Positions 24,139-36,460 of a DNA stretch of 64,000 nucleotides are shown one piece after another. Within the stretch, counting starts at the first letter, position 1, and every line of letters begins with the position of its first letter. The notes under the pieces were generated by a model, which saw only the letters and a list, made by a program, of their open reading frames with translations, searched no databases and was not told the origin of the DNA. Both the position numbers and the translations under genes were made by a program. The stretch spans positions 372,001 to 436,000 of the forward strand of contig NW_026251723.1 in NCBI RefSeq assembly GCF_025024155.1. The letters run 5' to 3'. Origin of the DNA: Gamsiella multidivaricata. Its lineage: Eukaryota > Mortierellomycota > Mortierellomycetes > Mortierellales > Mortierellaceae.

Positions 24139-26022
24139 ATGAGTCAACGGATCCCCTTGAGGCCAATCCCCATCGCCCCAATGGCTGCCTTACCTCCAGC
24201 TCCCCCAGATCCACAGCACATTCAAATCCCACACTCTTTTTCTTTTCCGGCCCCAATCCCCGCTCCCAAGTCAAACCAATCTTCAGGATATCAGCATTGG
24301 TGTGACCACAGTCCGTATGCCCGGCCCGCCCTCGGGGCTCACTTAGGACGTGCAGCAGGATCAGTTTTTGATGGCTCCTATTCCACGGAGCCTTCTCGAG
24401 CGCCTTCGATTCTTGCAAATGACACGTTTACTGATCGAGCAAGTAAACCAGCCCCAACAACTGTATCTATGCAACAAGCTACATCAGGGAGTTCGATAAC
24501 CAGCAGTATTACTACTCCAGTATCCGCAATGTCTGCTCAGTCCTTAATTACCCTGGCACCAGCTTCTGTGGGCGGCATGGAACCTACTCTTTCAGATGGG
24601 ACTCTGCTCGTGAGTAGATCCATGTTAAACACGTCGATCCCATCGTATCTACGATCGTATATCTGCAAGGATTCACCGGCACGTGCCAAACAGCCAGAAG
24701 GATCTTGTGATGGGTTGGGCACGGACGAGAATGCCACCCAGAGCGAACAAGATTGCCCCGAGCCTAGCAAAGGGGCATTCAACTCGCTCACCGCAACACT
24801 ATTCTCGCGATCTCGGGAGGTTCGCCTTCTTTTGGATAAGCTCTCATCTTTTGATCAGGTACTCGACAAGGTCCAGCATTGTTTTGGTGAAATTGAGAAG
24901 CGATTTGCGAGAGATGACATGGTCAAGGAGGACAGAGACGCGGATACATTGGCTTTGCGAACCAAGGCTGAGGAGATTTTGGAGGCGATCCGGCAATACG
25001 CTTCGGATAAGGCGAGCGTGAAGGAAGAGCAAAATCGGATCAGGACTGAATGGCTTCGGCAGGAGTCTGATGGCGTGGTGGACATGGTGAGGAATATGAG
25101 GTCGACCATGGAGATCCAGGCGAAGACGCTATCGGTGCTCGTCGAAGTAAGCGATATACTTTACAGATGAATGCGTTGTTACTAAGGAGAACCGAATGTG
25201 GCATTGATATTGCTTTGTCGTTTTCACCTATAGCAGAATCAAAATATGCTAAAGCATCGGTGTCAATGTATGGAAGAAGGTGAGCAAGCCCAACTTCCAA
25301 GAACCAGGAGAGGACAATCCGAACGGCTACAGCCAAAATCACGCATCCGAAGCAAGGCATCTGAACACATTGAACTCGCGAAGGCCAACGGGCAAGCTCG
25401 ATATCAGGAAACCAAGACCACGACTGAGCCGACTCAAGCCAAATTACTGCCCGCAGAACAGAAGCCCATAAGATCACGCACCCCCGATGTTTTGACTAAC
25501 AAAGAAGCTATGGAGGGAACTGGATACCCTTACCGCATTTCTGGAACCTACTACGAAGCTCAAGGGACGTTCACGGACCGAAAGGACCAAGTTGCAAGCG
25601 AAGTGGTACATCAAGAAGACACTGAGAGACACTCGGTGATGACATGTCGAAACCTGCCCAAGAAAACTCAAAGGGTCGCTGTGAGTCGTCGTCTGCTCCT
25701 GGCGCCAGCGACTCACGATGCTCAGGAACTTCAAGCTACGCCGCCATTCATCCAAACCGAGAATAGCCGTGCGAGTAGAACTGTGAGTGAATATATACCA
25801 TATCAGGCGATCGTGATACCTGAGGACGATGATATTGTGGGTCCACGGCACGCCACCTCTCCGAAGCGAGTAAGTCAAGTTAACCAAGTCATACTTGAAA
25901 GATTGCGAGGCGTTATCAACCTTGGACTGTCATTGCTAACGAGATCTTTACTCATGGTGGCCATGTATGCTTAGAAAGAGCAGATCTCGAAGAAGACTGG
26001 ATCGAAGCGACGGCGCCTATGA
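24139..26022 (+). CDS. Unrecognised coiled-coil protein with C-terminal basic motif
   Basis: I do not recognise the family. Model: join(24139..25146, 25234..25869, 25975..26022), 563 residues; all junctions are GT-AG in phase 0. Residues 1-200 are Pro/Ser-rich and disordered (LPPAPPDPQHIQIPHS). Residues about 215-336 form a strong helical coiled coil (EVRLLLDKLSSFDQVLDKVQ ... EEILEAIRQYASDKASVKEE), ending in TLSVLVEQNQN across intron 1. The second part is basic and polar. The last exon gives KEQISKKTGSKRRRL, a likely nuclear localisation signal at the very C-terminus. A scaffold or chromatin/kinetochore role would fit, but nothing specific supports it. Confidence 0.65.
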
Positions 26023-27888
26023 TGCGTCGCGTCTATATTAAATGAATGAATCTTTGCAAATAAAATCAGCGTTTCTGCGACGACATGGCCGCTTCGTTCA
26101 TTTGCTTATGAGTAGGAAACTGGCGCTGTCATAGTATGGGTGTCGGCGCGTCCGATAACCGCGGTTCTTGCCATGGATGGGGTTAGGACTGTCCAACTTT
26201 TCTTTAGAGCGATAGAGAACCCGGTTGATTATACGGCAGCTCCATGGCGTAACCTGATATAAACATCCAGTCGGTTGACTGTTTATACAAAGTACCAGGC
26301 TACTAGGTCTATAAAATACGATCTAGCCGTCGCTTAATACAACTTATCATCGTAAGTTGTTAACTTGGTATCTATATTGCACCTTCTTTCTTTTCTTTCT
26401 TTTTTTCTGCCTCCAATTTGGTTCAGCCACCCCGCTTCCTCTTCTACCTCCCTCACCTCAGTTATTTCCTAGTGGCGTGCAAGTACTTCGCAATTACCGC
26501 ATTATCAAAAACTCCGTGGATTCTTCCCTGGCAAGGCTGGAGCCCTATAATTCTTAGAACGACTTTTTTTTTTTTTTATGTTTATATATCTTCCTCGCTG
26601 AGAGGCCATGTCATCACAGAAAAAGTCTATTTTGGAGCCATAGTTTAAATACGGGCGCATTTAGTCTTCCTCGCCCAGTTCTTATGAGGCCGCGCAGAAC
26701 CCGACCGTTATTTTTTTCTCAACCCATTTAAACCCATCTGCGATATGTCCTGGATTTACAAATTCGTGTATATCTCAGTCGCGATGGTTTGCGATCATTG
26801 ATGCGCTGGTGACGCTTAAGAAGAGGGATGCTGAAGTCGAGATATCGGATGCATGAGTATGGGCAAGAGCACGGGTGAGGGTGCACAGTAGCCGGTAGGA
26901 ACTATGTGATCCCCACAGCGTCAACAGCCGATGTAACAGGCACAGCCACAACCTTATTCGGGGATCATTTCCTAATGTGGGAGAGCATCATCTACTGGAC
27001 ATCCCTCTTCGGTTGCTGAAGATTGTTAATCATTGCATAGAGGATCAAAACTACTAAAGCTCTTTGAAAGGATTTAATGATATTCTTTAGAGCTAAAGCT
27101 ATGTTTGTTTGTGTTATGTGATGAGTGCAAGAAGAAGAAAAGATGTTGCATTGTTAGTCGCAAAACTGCGGCTTTCCTAGTATTGTTTCAAGTGCTAACC
27201 GAAAGCACTGAAAGCTACAAGTCGACATGCGCTACTCTTGAGAACTTTGAGGATTCCGAGCGCTCTCCTTTTGCGTGTTACTTCTATTACTTGAGATACA
27301 TACTCTGGTACCATTTACAAGATATTTATAAAAGGCCAAGAGGCCGCTCTCAATTCCTGGAACCTATCCATAACGTCACCTGTACTGGTCTCATGCGCTG
27401 ACAAGTATAATTACTGAGTCCTTTGTGTTTGTTAAGGTTGACATGAAATTTGAGGCCTCTTTGATCCGTTTTCATCTAGGAAGCAAATTAATGCAACATA
27501 TGCATAGGAGATGAGTAGACACGCAATAGTTTGTATACAGCCAGGTAGGGTTGCGATCTTGGTGGTGGTGGTGAAAATGCAGAGAGACCTAACCGAGTGT
27601 GGCCTGCTTGGTCGATGAAGTGAGCGTGTTGCAGGCCTGGTGCATAACTGCACAACTGGGGGTGGTACTGCTGGCCGCTTAGCTTCGCTTTAAGCATTTT
27701 GATATCAATATTGCAAAAAAAAGCATATGCTTGCAGGTCGCAATATCCAGACTCTACCTGGCACCTAACGAAGCAATGCTGCTACAAGCATCGACACAAA
27801 ACGAGCTGGTTCAAAGTACGACTTGCAACATGAGGCAAGGACAAGGCAATCATAGCTGTGAGTTTAGGCCAAGGGAGACCTGCTCGGC

Positions 27889-27957
27889 GCGCAAATTTGT
27901 TGCATACTGGTGCATCGTGGGCTCCTTCGCGCGCGCATCGACATGCCGGATAGGAAA
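27889..27957 (+). repeat. Diverged direct repeat, copy A
   Basis: Shares a core with copy B at 30968-31066: GTTGCATACTG then TGCAT, GTGGGCTCC, TTCGCGCGC and TCGACATGC in the same order and orientation. The copies lie 3.1 kb apart. Copy A lacks the 30-base stretch found before TCGACATGC in copy B. Confidence 0.65.
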
Positions 27958-30900
27958 TTATATTTGAAGACGAAACAGACTACGCCCAAAAGAGTACCGC
28001 ACACGTGGCAGAGTGATCTGGTTCAAATTGAATGCAGAAAACAGCATGAGCGATGCACCTGGTCCGTCCTTGTTCCTCATGAGCCCTGCTTTTCCCACAC
28101 TTGTTTCTTTGTTATCTTTGTAAAGTAAAGTAAAGTGAATAGGGCAGCCCCCAAGAGGCCAAGAATCCCCAGCTAGCTTTAAGGCCACTGCAAGCTGTAG
28201 CTGGTGGTCAAGCACCTCAAGGGAGCGCTTACGCGCCTTGCTAGACCGGCACGAAGACTTTAGGGAAAAAAGAAAGAGAGGGAGGGTGGTCTTTTTATAC
28301 CGCACAGGAGGTAGTCGCTAGTGAAACAACTGATCACTGATCTGATCGTTGGACCGCATTGGCCGGTTGATAATTGTGGGACCCTCGATCCAAAGACGCA
28401 GCAGTCAAATTACATGCCCGAGACAGCGCATGACTTCTGTTCAGCAGTATTATCGAGTGAGTTTTGCAGCGGTCAAGGAAGGACCCTTCCAGGCACACAC
28501 GCACACACACGCACATAATCAAACAACGCTGCAGACATCCTGCTTCCTTCACTGCTCCACTGCTCCACTGCTCTGGACCTGCAAGAGTCCGTTTGCTAGT
28601 CAACACAGTTCACCACATCGAGTTGGAGTATGAACCTTGACCACTCTGACATCTCATAGTACCTGAGCCCACTCTTTGATTTGTTTACTTCGCACATTGT
28701 TTTGCTCTCTGCTTCGCCTATCAGTGTCCCTGATCCACCCAAGAGCAGCAGTAGCCATACAGTTGCAGCGGACCACCACAGAGGCCAGCAGAGTTTCAGA
28801 AAGATATGTCTTCAGGGCCCAGTCTTTGTCATTTTCTCTTGTGAATAAGAAGCGCCTGTGTGTGACTTCTCGCTTCTTAACTGGCTTCCTGTGCTTGCTC
28901 TTGCACAGACTGCTCTTCGTGTAGTCTCTGCTCCCGTCTGCTTCGAAAGAGACGCGGCAGCAACCATGCACCGTCCACTCAGAGCGAGAGCCTCAGTCCA
29001 GTCGATCCCAGTCTAGCACGTTGCCTAACGCATCGGGCCTTTCGTGCCCTGTCGAGTCCCTCCATTCCTCCCACTCCTCTCCTCTCCCCTCCTTCCCCCA
29101 GCCATCGCCCCACTCGAACCTTTCATCACCTCCCTTGCCGCCAATGATTGCCCCTACCTCATCAAAAAAATACCCTCTCGTTCGAGTGCCTTTGTGCACT
29201 TTGTCACCTTTTGCATGAGTCGTCTTGCGGACCAGTGACCTCGAGGCTGAAGGGCTGTCAAACTCAGTTGGGATTGAGTGCCTGCTGTGCTGGTCACCCA
29301 GTGCTGCACCCTAGACAGCTCTCTCTCCTCCACCCTCCTTGCTCCTGTGGCCCAACCAAAGCGCTTACTCTTTGCTGTGTTCAGGGACCCTATAAATCGT
29401 CGACAGCCCATACTCTGCTTTGCTCGCTCGGATAGATGCACGGTTTTATGCTGAGACACCACCCTCGCCGCTTTCTCCGATTCTGGGTTCAATCCAAGTC
29501 CATCGTCCTGGTGGGGCTCGACTACGGTCGTCCGAAGGGGCACTCGCCAACACACAGGGCAGCAGGTTGTGAGACCCGGAGCGGAGACATCATGTTCAAG
29601 GGCCTGCTCGGCGGTCCTGATCCTAAGAAGGGACTCTGGAGTGGACGCGCAACTGAGACGGCTTCTTTGAGGCAGCACATCAGCAGACCTATGATTGGAA
29701 AACACTATTGCCACATGGAAAACGAAGGTACGTTGCACGCGTCCTCTTGGATAAAGAGAAGCATGCGTGTTGAGTCTAAGAGCAAACAGCGATATACTCA
29801 CGCACTATTTAACTGGTCCCTTCGCAATATCAGGCCTAGTAATGCTCCCAATCTAGACGCCAAGGGAAAGAGAGCTCGCCGTTCGATCAGGGGTCCTAGT
29901 CCTAGGCTCGACACACGCAAAGGGACGAATGCGTCATGTGTTCAAGGTAGTGGTGGAACAGGTAAGGAGGAGGTAGGGAGCGGTGCTGGCTGTTACCACA
30001 GAGCAGACCACCCTCCCTCAGCCCAGGGGCGACAGCCTTCGCGAAGCCTCGAGATTGCCGGCTGTGGGCTCGGCTCATTTGCGGGGATGGCCAATGTGCA
30101 CGGGGCACAAAGGGGAGAGAGCAAATGAGGTTATGTCATAGAGGATGTGGAAGAATGATGAGCGGGGCAGCAGAAGAGTGCAGGTGATGACCAGTGGATG
30201 GACTCAAGAGGGGGTACAAGAGGAGCGCGGGAGAGCTAGTAGTGGGCCATGCAAGGTTCAGCTCGAGCTTGAACTGCCATCGTGGTAAGCGTCATTCCTC
30301 CTATATAGTTCTATGGCATTGCGAGTTTCTTTCTTTGCTAATGTCTTTTTGTTGTTGTGAACACTTGAACGCTAGGAAGCCCTGCACCCGATGCCATGGT
30401 AGAGTCAAGGCTTGTCGCCGCATGAGGACATGCTCTTCGAAGCCGTTGCTCCTAGACCAGCGCTCCAGTCACCAACCGCGACGTCGTTAACAATATCAGC
30501 AAGAACTGATGCCTCGGCTACTGACACACCAGTTTACGCCTGTAAGGTCAAGCCAGCGCGGCATCAAGATATCGCTGTCATTGAAATTGATAGCCAAGAC
30601 GAAAAGTGGCAGCTGCAATGGCAATGGAATGGCGTACATAAGATATGAACCAATACCGGGCTTGATGCACACGCAAGGAAGTGTCCGAGAGAGCATCCGA
30701 ATAACATTGGGCACTGTATAGATCGGCATCGCAGTGATCCCGAGGAATTAAAAAAGGCAATATGGATGCTGAGATCCTTGTGTCCAATGTTTAACGAAGC
30801 AATAGCGCTCGCTTATATCGATATAGAACGATACAGAACAGTCAATTCAAAGCGCGATCTGTAATACGACTCTTGAGAGGCCCAAGGAGAGGACACTAAC

Positions 30901-30967
30901 AGCTGTGAAGCGAAGATAAGAGAGACTTCTGTCGTTATGGCCATCTAAGAAGAGAGCGCCTAATTGG

Positions 30968-31066
30968 CGCATGAATTCGTTGCATACTGCTGCATTGTGG
31001 GCTCCTCCTTCGCGCGCATGCAATCCATTCTATGGGTGCTTCATTTGTCTCGACATGCTGGCTAGG
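30968..31066 (+). repeat. Diverged direct repeat, copy B
   Basis: Second copy of the segment at 27889-27957, same strand, with small substitutions and an extra insert after GCGCGCATG. It may be a fragment of a dispersed element; no terminal repeats or coding part are visible. Confidence 0.65.
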
Positions 31067-31736
31067 GATTTACCTGGACAACAGTCTCTTTCATTATCGT
31101 CAAGTGGCATGCAATACTCATGATTACCACACAAGGTTGCATTAAATATTATGAAGAAAAGGTTCTGAAAATCATCGATCCCTCCTTATGAGTCCGTCGC
31201 ATGGCATTGTTGATTAGGGGTCAATGTCTATGCAGCTCGAATGCTGTGCAGCAGTTGCTTGTACAAGATCGTCTGTTCAACCAAGCTGTGTCTCTTTTAG
31301 GATTTTGGAGAAACCTTATTCGCATAAGATGAATGGAGGAAGCTTTCACTCGGTCTTGAAGGATGGTACAGAGCATGGGGTGTTTTTATCAAGCGATAGA
31401 AGAGTGAAGGATACAGATGGATAGAGACATAAATATTAAGGTCGGTGTTTGGTACACAAGAAATGTCGCGCAAAATGAACGTGAAGAATGGCACTGTGAT
31501 GCCCTATAAAGTCGGCCTCTCGAAGCAGATTACACATACAAGAAAAGAACCTTCGCTTTTGATATATTGGTGTGTTGTTGCAAATGTTTAAATGAATGTA
31601 CTTACCCCTGTCACGGTGCTTTCACTAAAGACGCTTCCACGACTTCTTTGAGATCACTAACTATCTCAGTATGTTATTCAGCTAGATCGAAACACACAGC
31701 TCTTGCTCGGACGATGGCCTCGGTTCACAGCTATTC

Positions 31737-32270
31737 AACCCCAAACTTGACCATGACAGTAACACCCATGCATCTCCCCTTGGGGATATGAATCTTGGCA
31801 TCATACTTTCGACGCTTGTTTCCGCGGTGCGCGCCATCGCCTGAGTCAGTCCCGTCACCGGAGCTGTCGGAGCTGGAGTCGAAATTGAAATCGAAACTTC
31901 CGGTCTCGTTGGCCTCCTGGCGCCCTCCCGACTGTTCCTACTCATAGCAACTATGCACTTTAGTTTGAGGAACGATCTTCAACAACGCCACCAACTGTTC
32001 AGGCAAGGGTTGTCATGGTCATGCTCGACGAAGAAATTATTTACTTGTTCATTATTATCGCCAAAAAAAAACGACACGATGCGAGTTATCTGGCCCGAGG
32101 CCGCACTTTCAGACATGGATTTATTTTCTGGGCTCGCTTGACTGGCTTGCTGAGCTTGCTCGTCATTGACGGTCTGGTTCTTCTGGGTCGGTTGACTCTG
32201 TGGGCTGGGCAAAGTATCCTGTCCCAGCTTTGTACGGTTTCCCTAAGCAAAGGCCATGAGTTTTTTCATG
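31737..32270 (-). CDS. Doubtful small gene, function unknown
   Basis: Two frames on the minus strand look protein-like. The 3' part (31737 to about 31936) reads GSFDFNFDSSSDSSGDGTDS and then HRGNKRRKYDAKIHIPKG, ending in MVKFGVE and a stop. The 5' part (about 32250 to 32026) is Gln/Ser-rich (PSPQSQPTQKNQTVNDEQAQ). They join in phase if an intron runs from GT at about 32025 to the AG at about 31937. I could not find a convincing first exon or start codon; an upstream frame ends in a stop next to an AG. It might be a remnant. No family is recognised. Confidence 0.3.
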
Positions 32271-32795
32271 CGTTTCTGACGCGATGGTGGGGGAAGGAGA
32301 GACTCAAGAATGGGAGATGGGTTGTGGGGTCTCTCAACTTGGAACGATATGATTTGTGGATGCAATGGATGCTCATTTAATGGAAGAGGAGGGGAAGAGA
32401 AGAGAGAGGAAGCGAGAAGGGTAAGGAAGACGGAGGAAGGAAAGAACAGAAACTGAGGATCGAGGTTTCAATTACGGTCACCCTCCATCTCATGTGGTGC
32501 GGACAATTCTCTGCATTTACAAACGCGTTTTGGCTGTGGACTCGATCCAAGCGTTGTATGGTGCATAGACTACTTATGGGCTTGTAACAGGCAGCTGCAG
32601 ACTCCGAAGCCTGCGATCGCTGCATGGGGGAGCTGTTTCGAAATATTCCGTACATGGTAGGGCTTCAGCTTCGTTTGTCTTCTTATTATCCCTTCTCGAG
32701 CGCAGCCCAAGACGCGTCGTGCGTCGTGGAAGGAAAAATGTGCTGTGCCCACGACGAAACTTAAAAAAAACAGTCTTATTTGTTGTTGCGGATTT

Positions 32796-32814
32796 TTTTT
32801 TTTTTTTTTTTTTT
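32796..32814. repeat. Poly-T tract upstream of NUFIP1
   Basis: Uninterrupted run of about 19 T, roughly 85 bp before the NUFIP1 start codon, inside a pyrimidine-rich leader. Such tracts are common in fungal promoters. Confidence 0.8.
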
Positions 32815-32896
32815 TGCCTCTCGCTCAGTCCAGACATCTTTTTCACACACACTTCTCATTCCAACCGCCGCCACTCAAAGGAGCAATCGCTTTACC

Positions 32897-35018
32897 ATGG
32901 ACGCATACTACAACCAACAGCACATGCAAGGAGCGGGGCAAGCAGCAGGACAAGCAGCAGGGCAAGGAGCAGGGCAGCAGCAGCAGCAGCAAGAGTATTC
33001 AGGATATTCAGTAGATCATATGGCATATCAACATCAATACTATCAGTATTACCAATATCAACAACAACAACAGCAGCAGCAGCAATATACGTCTTCAGCA
33101 AGCTCAGCACTGACCGCCTCGGCTACAGTTCTTCCTCCATCATACAGTACCCCGTTGCCGCCCTCAAAGCTGAGGCAGAGCAGCAACAACCGGCGACCGC
33201 AAAATACCAGCAACCAGCTCTCACAGTACCAGGCCCAGTATCAGTCTTCGACACAGCTTGGCGCTGCGGCCGCATCTGCAGCTGCAGTTGCTTTGCTTCA
33301 GTTTGGATACTCAGGTTCTAATATTGTAGCAAGTTCGGGCTCAGCGGCAATGACTACTTCTGGCACATTGGCGAATGTTGTAGGTGATTCCTCCAACCCG
33401 GACGAATGGTATTCGAATTACCAAACACCCACAGTTCAACAAAGGATGGCCGTGACAATGGCTATGAACGCCTCTCCACACGAGCGCGCATCCTTTGGGA
33501 ACCAGAATGGACGTCGAAACATTTTCAACGGTCAACATCCACGACAGAATCAACAGCAAAGACAGGGAAGGAACAATAATAGTAATCAGCGAGGCAAACA
33601 GCAGCATCGACCGAAACCAGATCAAGCCAAGGAACAGAATGCGGCAATCGAGGGTGTTGAGGACAGAGACGCCTCAGGATTCCACTGCGATGCTTGTGGT
33701 GTGACATTTCACGAGGAGGCAAAGATGAAGATCCATGTTGCAGCACACAGGTCGTGTCCGGATTGCCAGTATACGGCTTCGCCTAGTCTCGTGAGTGAGC
33801 ATCGGAAACTTGTCCATTCTCCGAAGTCTGACGAAGCGGGCGGGTCATCTACACCTGCATCCACATCAGCATCAGCTTCGGCTTCAACATCGCCGCCCAC
33901 GGCGTCAGCTACATCTGCACCAACGACAAAGCCTGCGTTGCAATCAAACCACAATGTAATCAGGAACAAAAGGCCAGCTGCACAGGTCGACCCAGGAATG
34001 CTGCATCCCCTTACTCCGGTTTTGAATACTCCAGAAGATATTGCCGCCTGGATTGCTCAGCGGCGGAAAGCATGGCCCACAGAAGCTAATATTCAGAAAA
34101 GAGTACGTTGACAGCCTTTGTCTCATATCTGCACGCGCCTCTAACAGTTTACGCGCCCAACACTTATCAGTATATTTTATTTGTTATTTGCATTAGGAGC
34201 AGGAGAGGCAAGAGATGATTGCGAAGGGTCAGATCGTGGATGAGCACTCCACAAAAGGATTTAATAACCGAGATAAACGAGGCAGGAACAATAATAACAA
34301 CAACCACAATAACAAACGGGATCAACGGCCAGCGGCTATTCAGGAAGCCTATGGTGTTCCCACAAAAAAACCAAAGACGGAGGGCGCTGCGGGCGACGGA
34401 ATGGTCGCATATGCATCATCGAATGAACACAGTGAAGAGGACGAAGATGTTAACGATATTATGGACCCGATAAAGGATGCTGTCACGTCCAAGGATCCCA
34501 GCGTTATTGGCAAGGTCCTCCTGCCACGAGATAAATCTACTAGGCCAAAGACACCATGCAAATACTTTTTGCGGGGCAATTGTACTCGTGGCGACAAGTG
34601 CACCTTCTCGCACGATCCATCACTGACGGTACGCTACTGAGAGTCGTATGGACGAATGTTATTTCTACGATTGCTAAGCTAGTTTTCCTAACATAGCTTT
34701 TCTGTCACATCTTTATTATCTAGAACAAGATCAAGAAGCCCAACCCTGTCTCGAACATGAAAAGAGTCTTTAGAACCCGACCATCATTACTTCAAATGGT
34801 ACTGCTCTTATCTTCATTTTTTCAAGCTGTCGATATCTTGCTCCAACTCGACCAAGAATCGCATCTCTAACCTTCATACATCTATTTCTTCACAGCTTTT
34901 GTCGGGAGAAATCAAAGAGGAAAAGAACAGGCTGCTGGAAGCCATGCGCTACATTGTGGAAAGCAACTTTTTTGAAAAGCAGGAGCCATCCGGCACACTC
35001 GTTGAGGAGGTCGCATAG
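32897..35018 (+). CDS. NUFIP1: NUFIP1-like box C/D snoRNP assembly factor with C2H2 and CCCH fingers
   Basis: Assembly platform for box C/D snoRNPs, binding Snu13/15.5K with the R2TP chaperone (counterpart of yeast Rsa1). Model: join(32897..34102, 34197..34628, 34724..34798, 34896..35018), 611 residues. The N-terminus is Gln/Ala-rich with poly-Q runs. A C2H2 finger lies near 262-285 (FHCDACGVTFHEEAKMKIH, then AAHRSC). The NUFIP1 core is at about 376-398: LNTPEDIAAWIAQRRKAWPT then EANIQKR. A CCCH finger follows near 523-541 (CKYFLRGNCTRGDKCTFSH). The end carries a helical segment (LLSGEIKEEKNRLLEAMRYI). Basic Asn-rich runs such as RGRNNNNNNHNNKRD suggest RNA contact. Confidence 0.9.
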
Positions 35019-35121
35019 AGAAGGCACCGGATCAGTCTTCGGTATGATAGACAATAAGGATGGATCAGAAAAAAATATATATGTATTATTTTGCCGAGAA
35101 AAATAGGGTATTATATTGTTT

Positions 35122-36172
35122 CTATAATGCGATGATCATAATCAGCAGGATGATGAGGACCATTATCAGGATGCCAATGCAGCACGACGACTTGGATTCT
35201 AGAAATGGCAGTGCAAAGAAAGAGCATCAGTGAAGGTCGTCTTTAAACTGCATATAAGCAAATTCAAGTTGAGAATAAGCGCCATACCTTCGTTCTGTTT
35301 GATGAAATGGTTCATACGCTTCATGGCCTTTTGCAAGCTGCCAGAGGTCCGATCGACATGCTCGTCCAGATCATCAAGTAGCATGGATTGATCCTGCAGT
35401 TCACCGTTCATCGTCGTTGCGATCTCCCTCATATTCAAGACCGTATGCATAACGCCGTCCAGTTGCTGGTCCTGCTCCTGCATCAGCATCTATCGATCAC
35501 AATATATTTATGGCATTTCCTTCAGTACAATTGTATAGAGGATAATGAGCTGTGAGAGACTAGTACCGTTTGATGAAGCTCGGCTTACCTGTTGCTGTAA
35601 TGCCTCCTGTTCTATGAATTTGGTGTTGCTGTACATCATATTTTCCCTCCTCGTCGGTTTCTGGTATCCTCGCGGACTCGAAGTTCCTGCCCCTTCCAAT
35701 AACGCCAACCGATCCAGCTGATCGCTTCCTATCTTAACGGGTTTCTCCAGAGTGGTCTTCATATCCTGGACTTTTCGCCTTGTCTGATCCACAAACTGTT
35801 TCCTGGCCGTGGTCTCTCTCGTAGTCAGATTGAATCGCTGCGGGTTCTCCGTGACCGCCTTGACGGCATCATCCAGGTCTTCGAGATCTTGTTCGATATT
35901 GCCAAGGATCCCGAGCAGCTCTTCCTTGGTCTTCACGAGCTCTTCGTTTTCGGCGGAGGTGACGGTTTGGAGGATACGGCGCCAACTTTCGAAGAGCTGT
36001 GATGCATTGCTGAGAGATGACAGTACTTCGCTAAAAATAATAGGTAAAGGCAGAAATGTAGTGATATGGATAAAAAGAGAACGGTTAGGGTCCAAGTTGA
36101 TTGGATATGACATGGCTCTTTCTATGCCCAAACGAGAGGTTACTTTTTGATAAGAATGAATGGGTCCTCCAT
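35122..36172 (-). CDS. TLG1: Syntaxin-6 / Tlg1 family Qc-SNARE
   Basis: Tail-anchored SNARE for endosome-to-Golgi traffic. Model: complement(join(35122..35198, 35288..35489, 35589..36030, 36144..36172)), 249 residues. The 29-nt first exon gives MEDPFILIK, the signature start of syntaxin 6, and splices in phase to EVLSSLSNASQLFESWRRIL. The N-terminal three-helix domain includes GNIEQDLEDLDDAVKAVTEN and RFNLTTRE. The SNARE helix covers about 158-222 (EQDQQLDGVMHTVLNMREIA ... LQDQSMLLDDLDEHVDRTSG), with a Gln at the zero layer. The C-terminal anchor is CCIGILIMVLIILLIMIIAL. Tandem Cys before the anchor could be palmitoylated. It is divergent from PDCD2, with 288 bp between starts. Confidence 0.93.
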
Positions 36173-36460
36173 GGCTGATTATGTGTTGAATGGGCACTGT
36201 TGTTCTAATGCTTGTGTACTTGAGTCCTTGGTTGATGCGTCCTGATGTTGAGTGCCCTTTCTTTCGCTGTAGGTTGAGTCGGTTAGTATATATGCAGCGG
36301 TGATGACGGTTGGGTTGAATGCTTTGAAAGTGATGCCTGGCTTCCTTGCCTGGGCGGATACTTTCTAGTATGCACGTGATATTACCTGTAATGTTTGCTA
36401 TCACAAAAAAAAAAAAAAGCTTTGGGTTCTTTCCTTACTTTCAGGATTCATTGCAGCAAC

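Larger units (their letters stand above)
26023..31736. other. 5.7-kb gene-poor region
   Basis: No gene can be supported. The longest frames (plus 29436-30128 and minus 29154-29801) overlap on opposite strands, lack recognisable motifs and splice context, and are likely chance. The frame at 30412-30648 ends with AVIEIDSQDEKW-like acidic residues and could be a remnant. The region contains a diverged duplicated segment (separate entries), a CA-rich stretch at 28493-28516 and a pyrimidine tract at 29060-29110. Stop density and lack of conserved motifs suggest decayed or non-coding DNA. Confidence 0.6.

Noticed and set aside
28014..28030. GGTTCAAATT with a GTGGCAGAGTGA-like stretch before it, as in a tRNA
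   Set aside because: Distance between the boxes is too short and no cloverleaf can be folded by eye.
29154..30128. Two long overlapping open frames (215 and 230 codons) on opposite strands
   Set aside because: No motif, no hydrophobic core pattern and no splice context. Mutual overlap and Arg/Ser/His-heavy content fit chance frames in GC-richer DNA.
30372..30490. KPCTRCHGRVKACRRMRTC resembles a Zn2Cys6 binuclear cluster
   Set aside because: The cysteine spacing does not match CxxCxxxxxxC plus the second half, and the frame stops soon after without linker or coiled coil.
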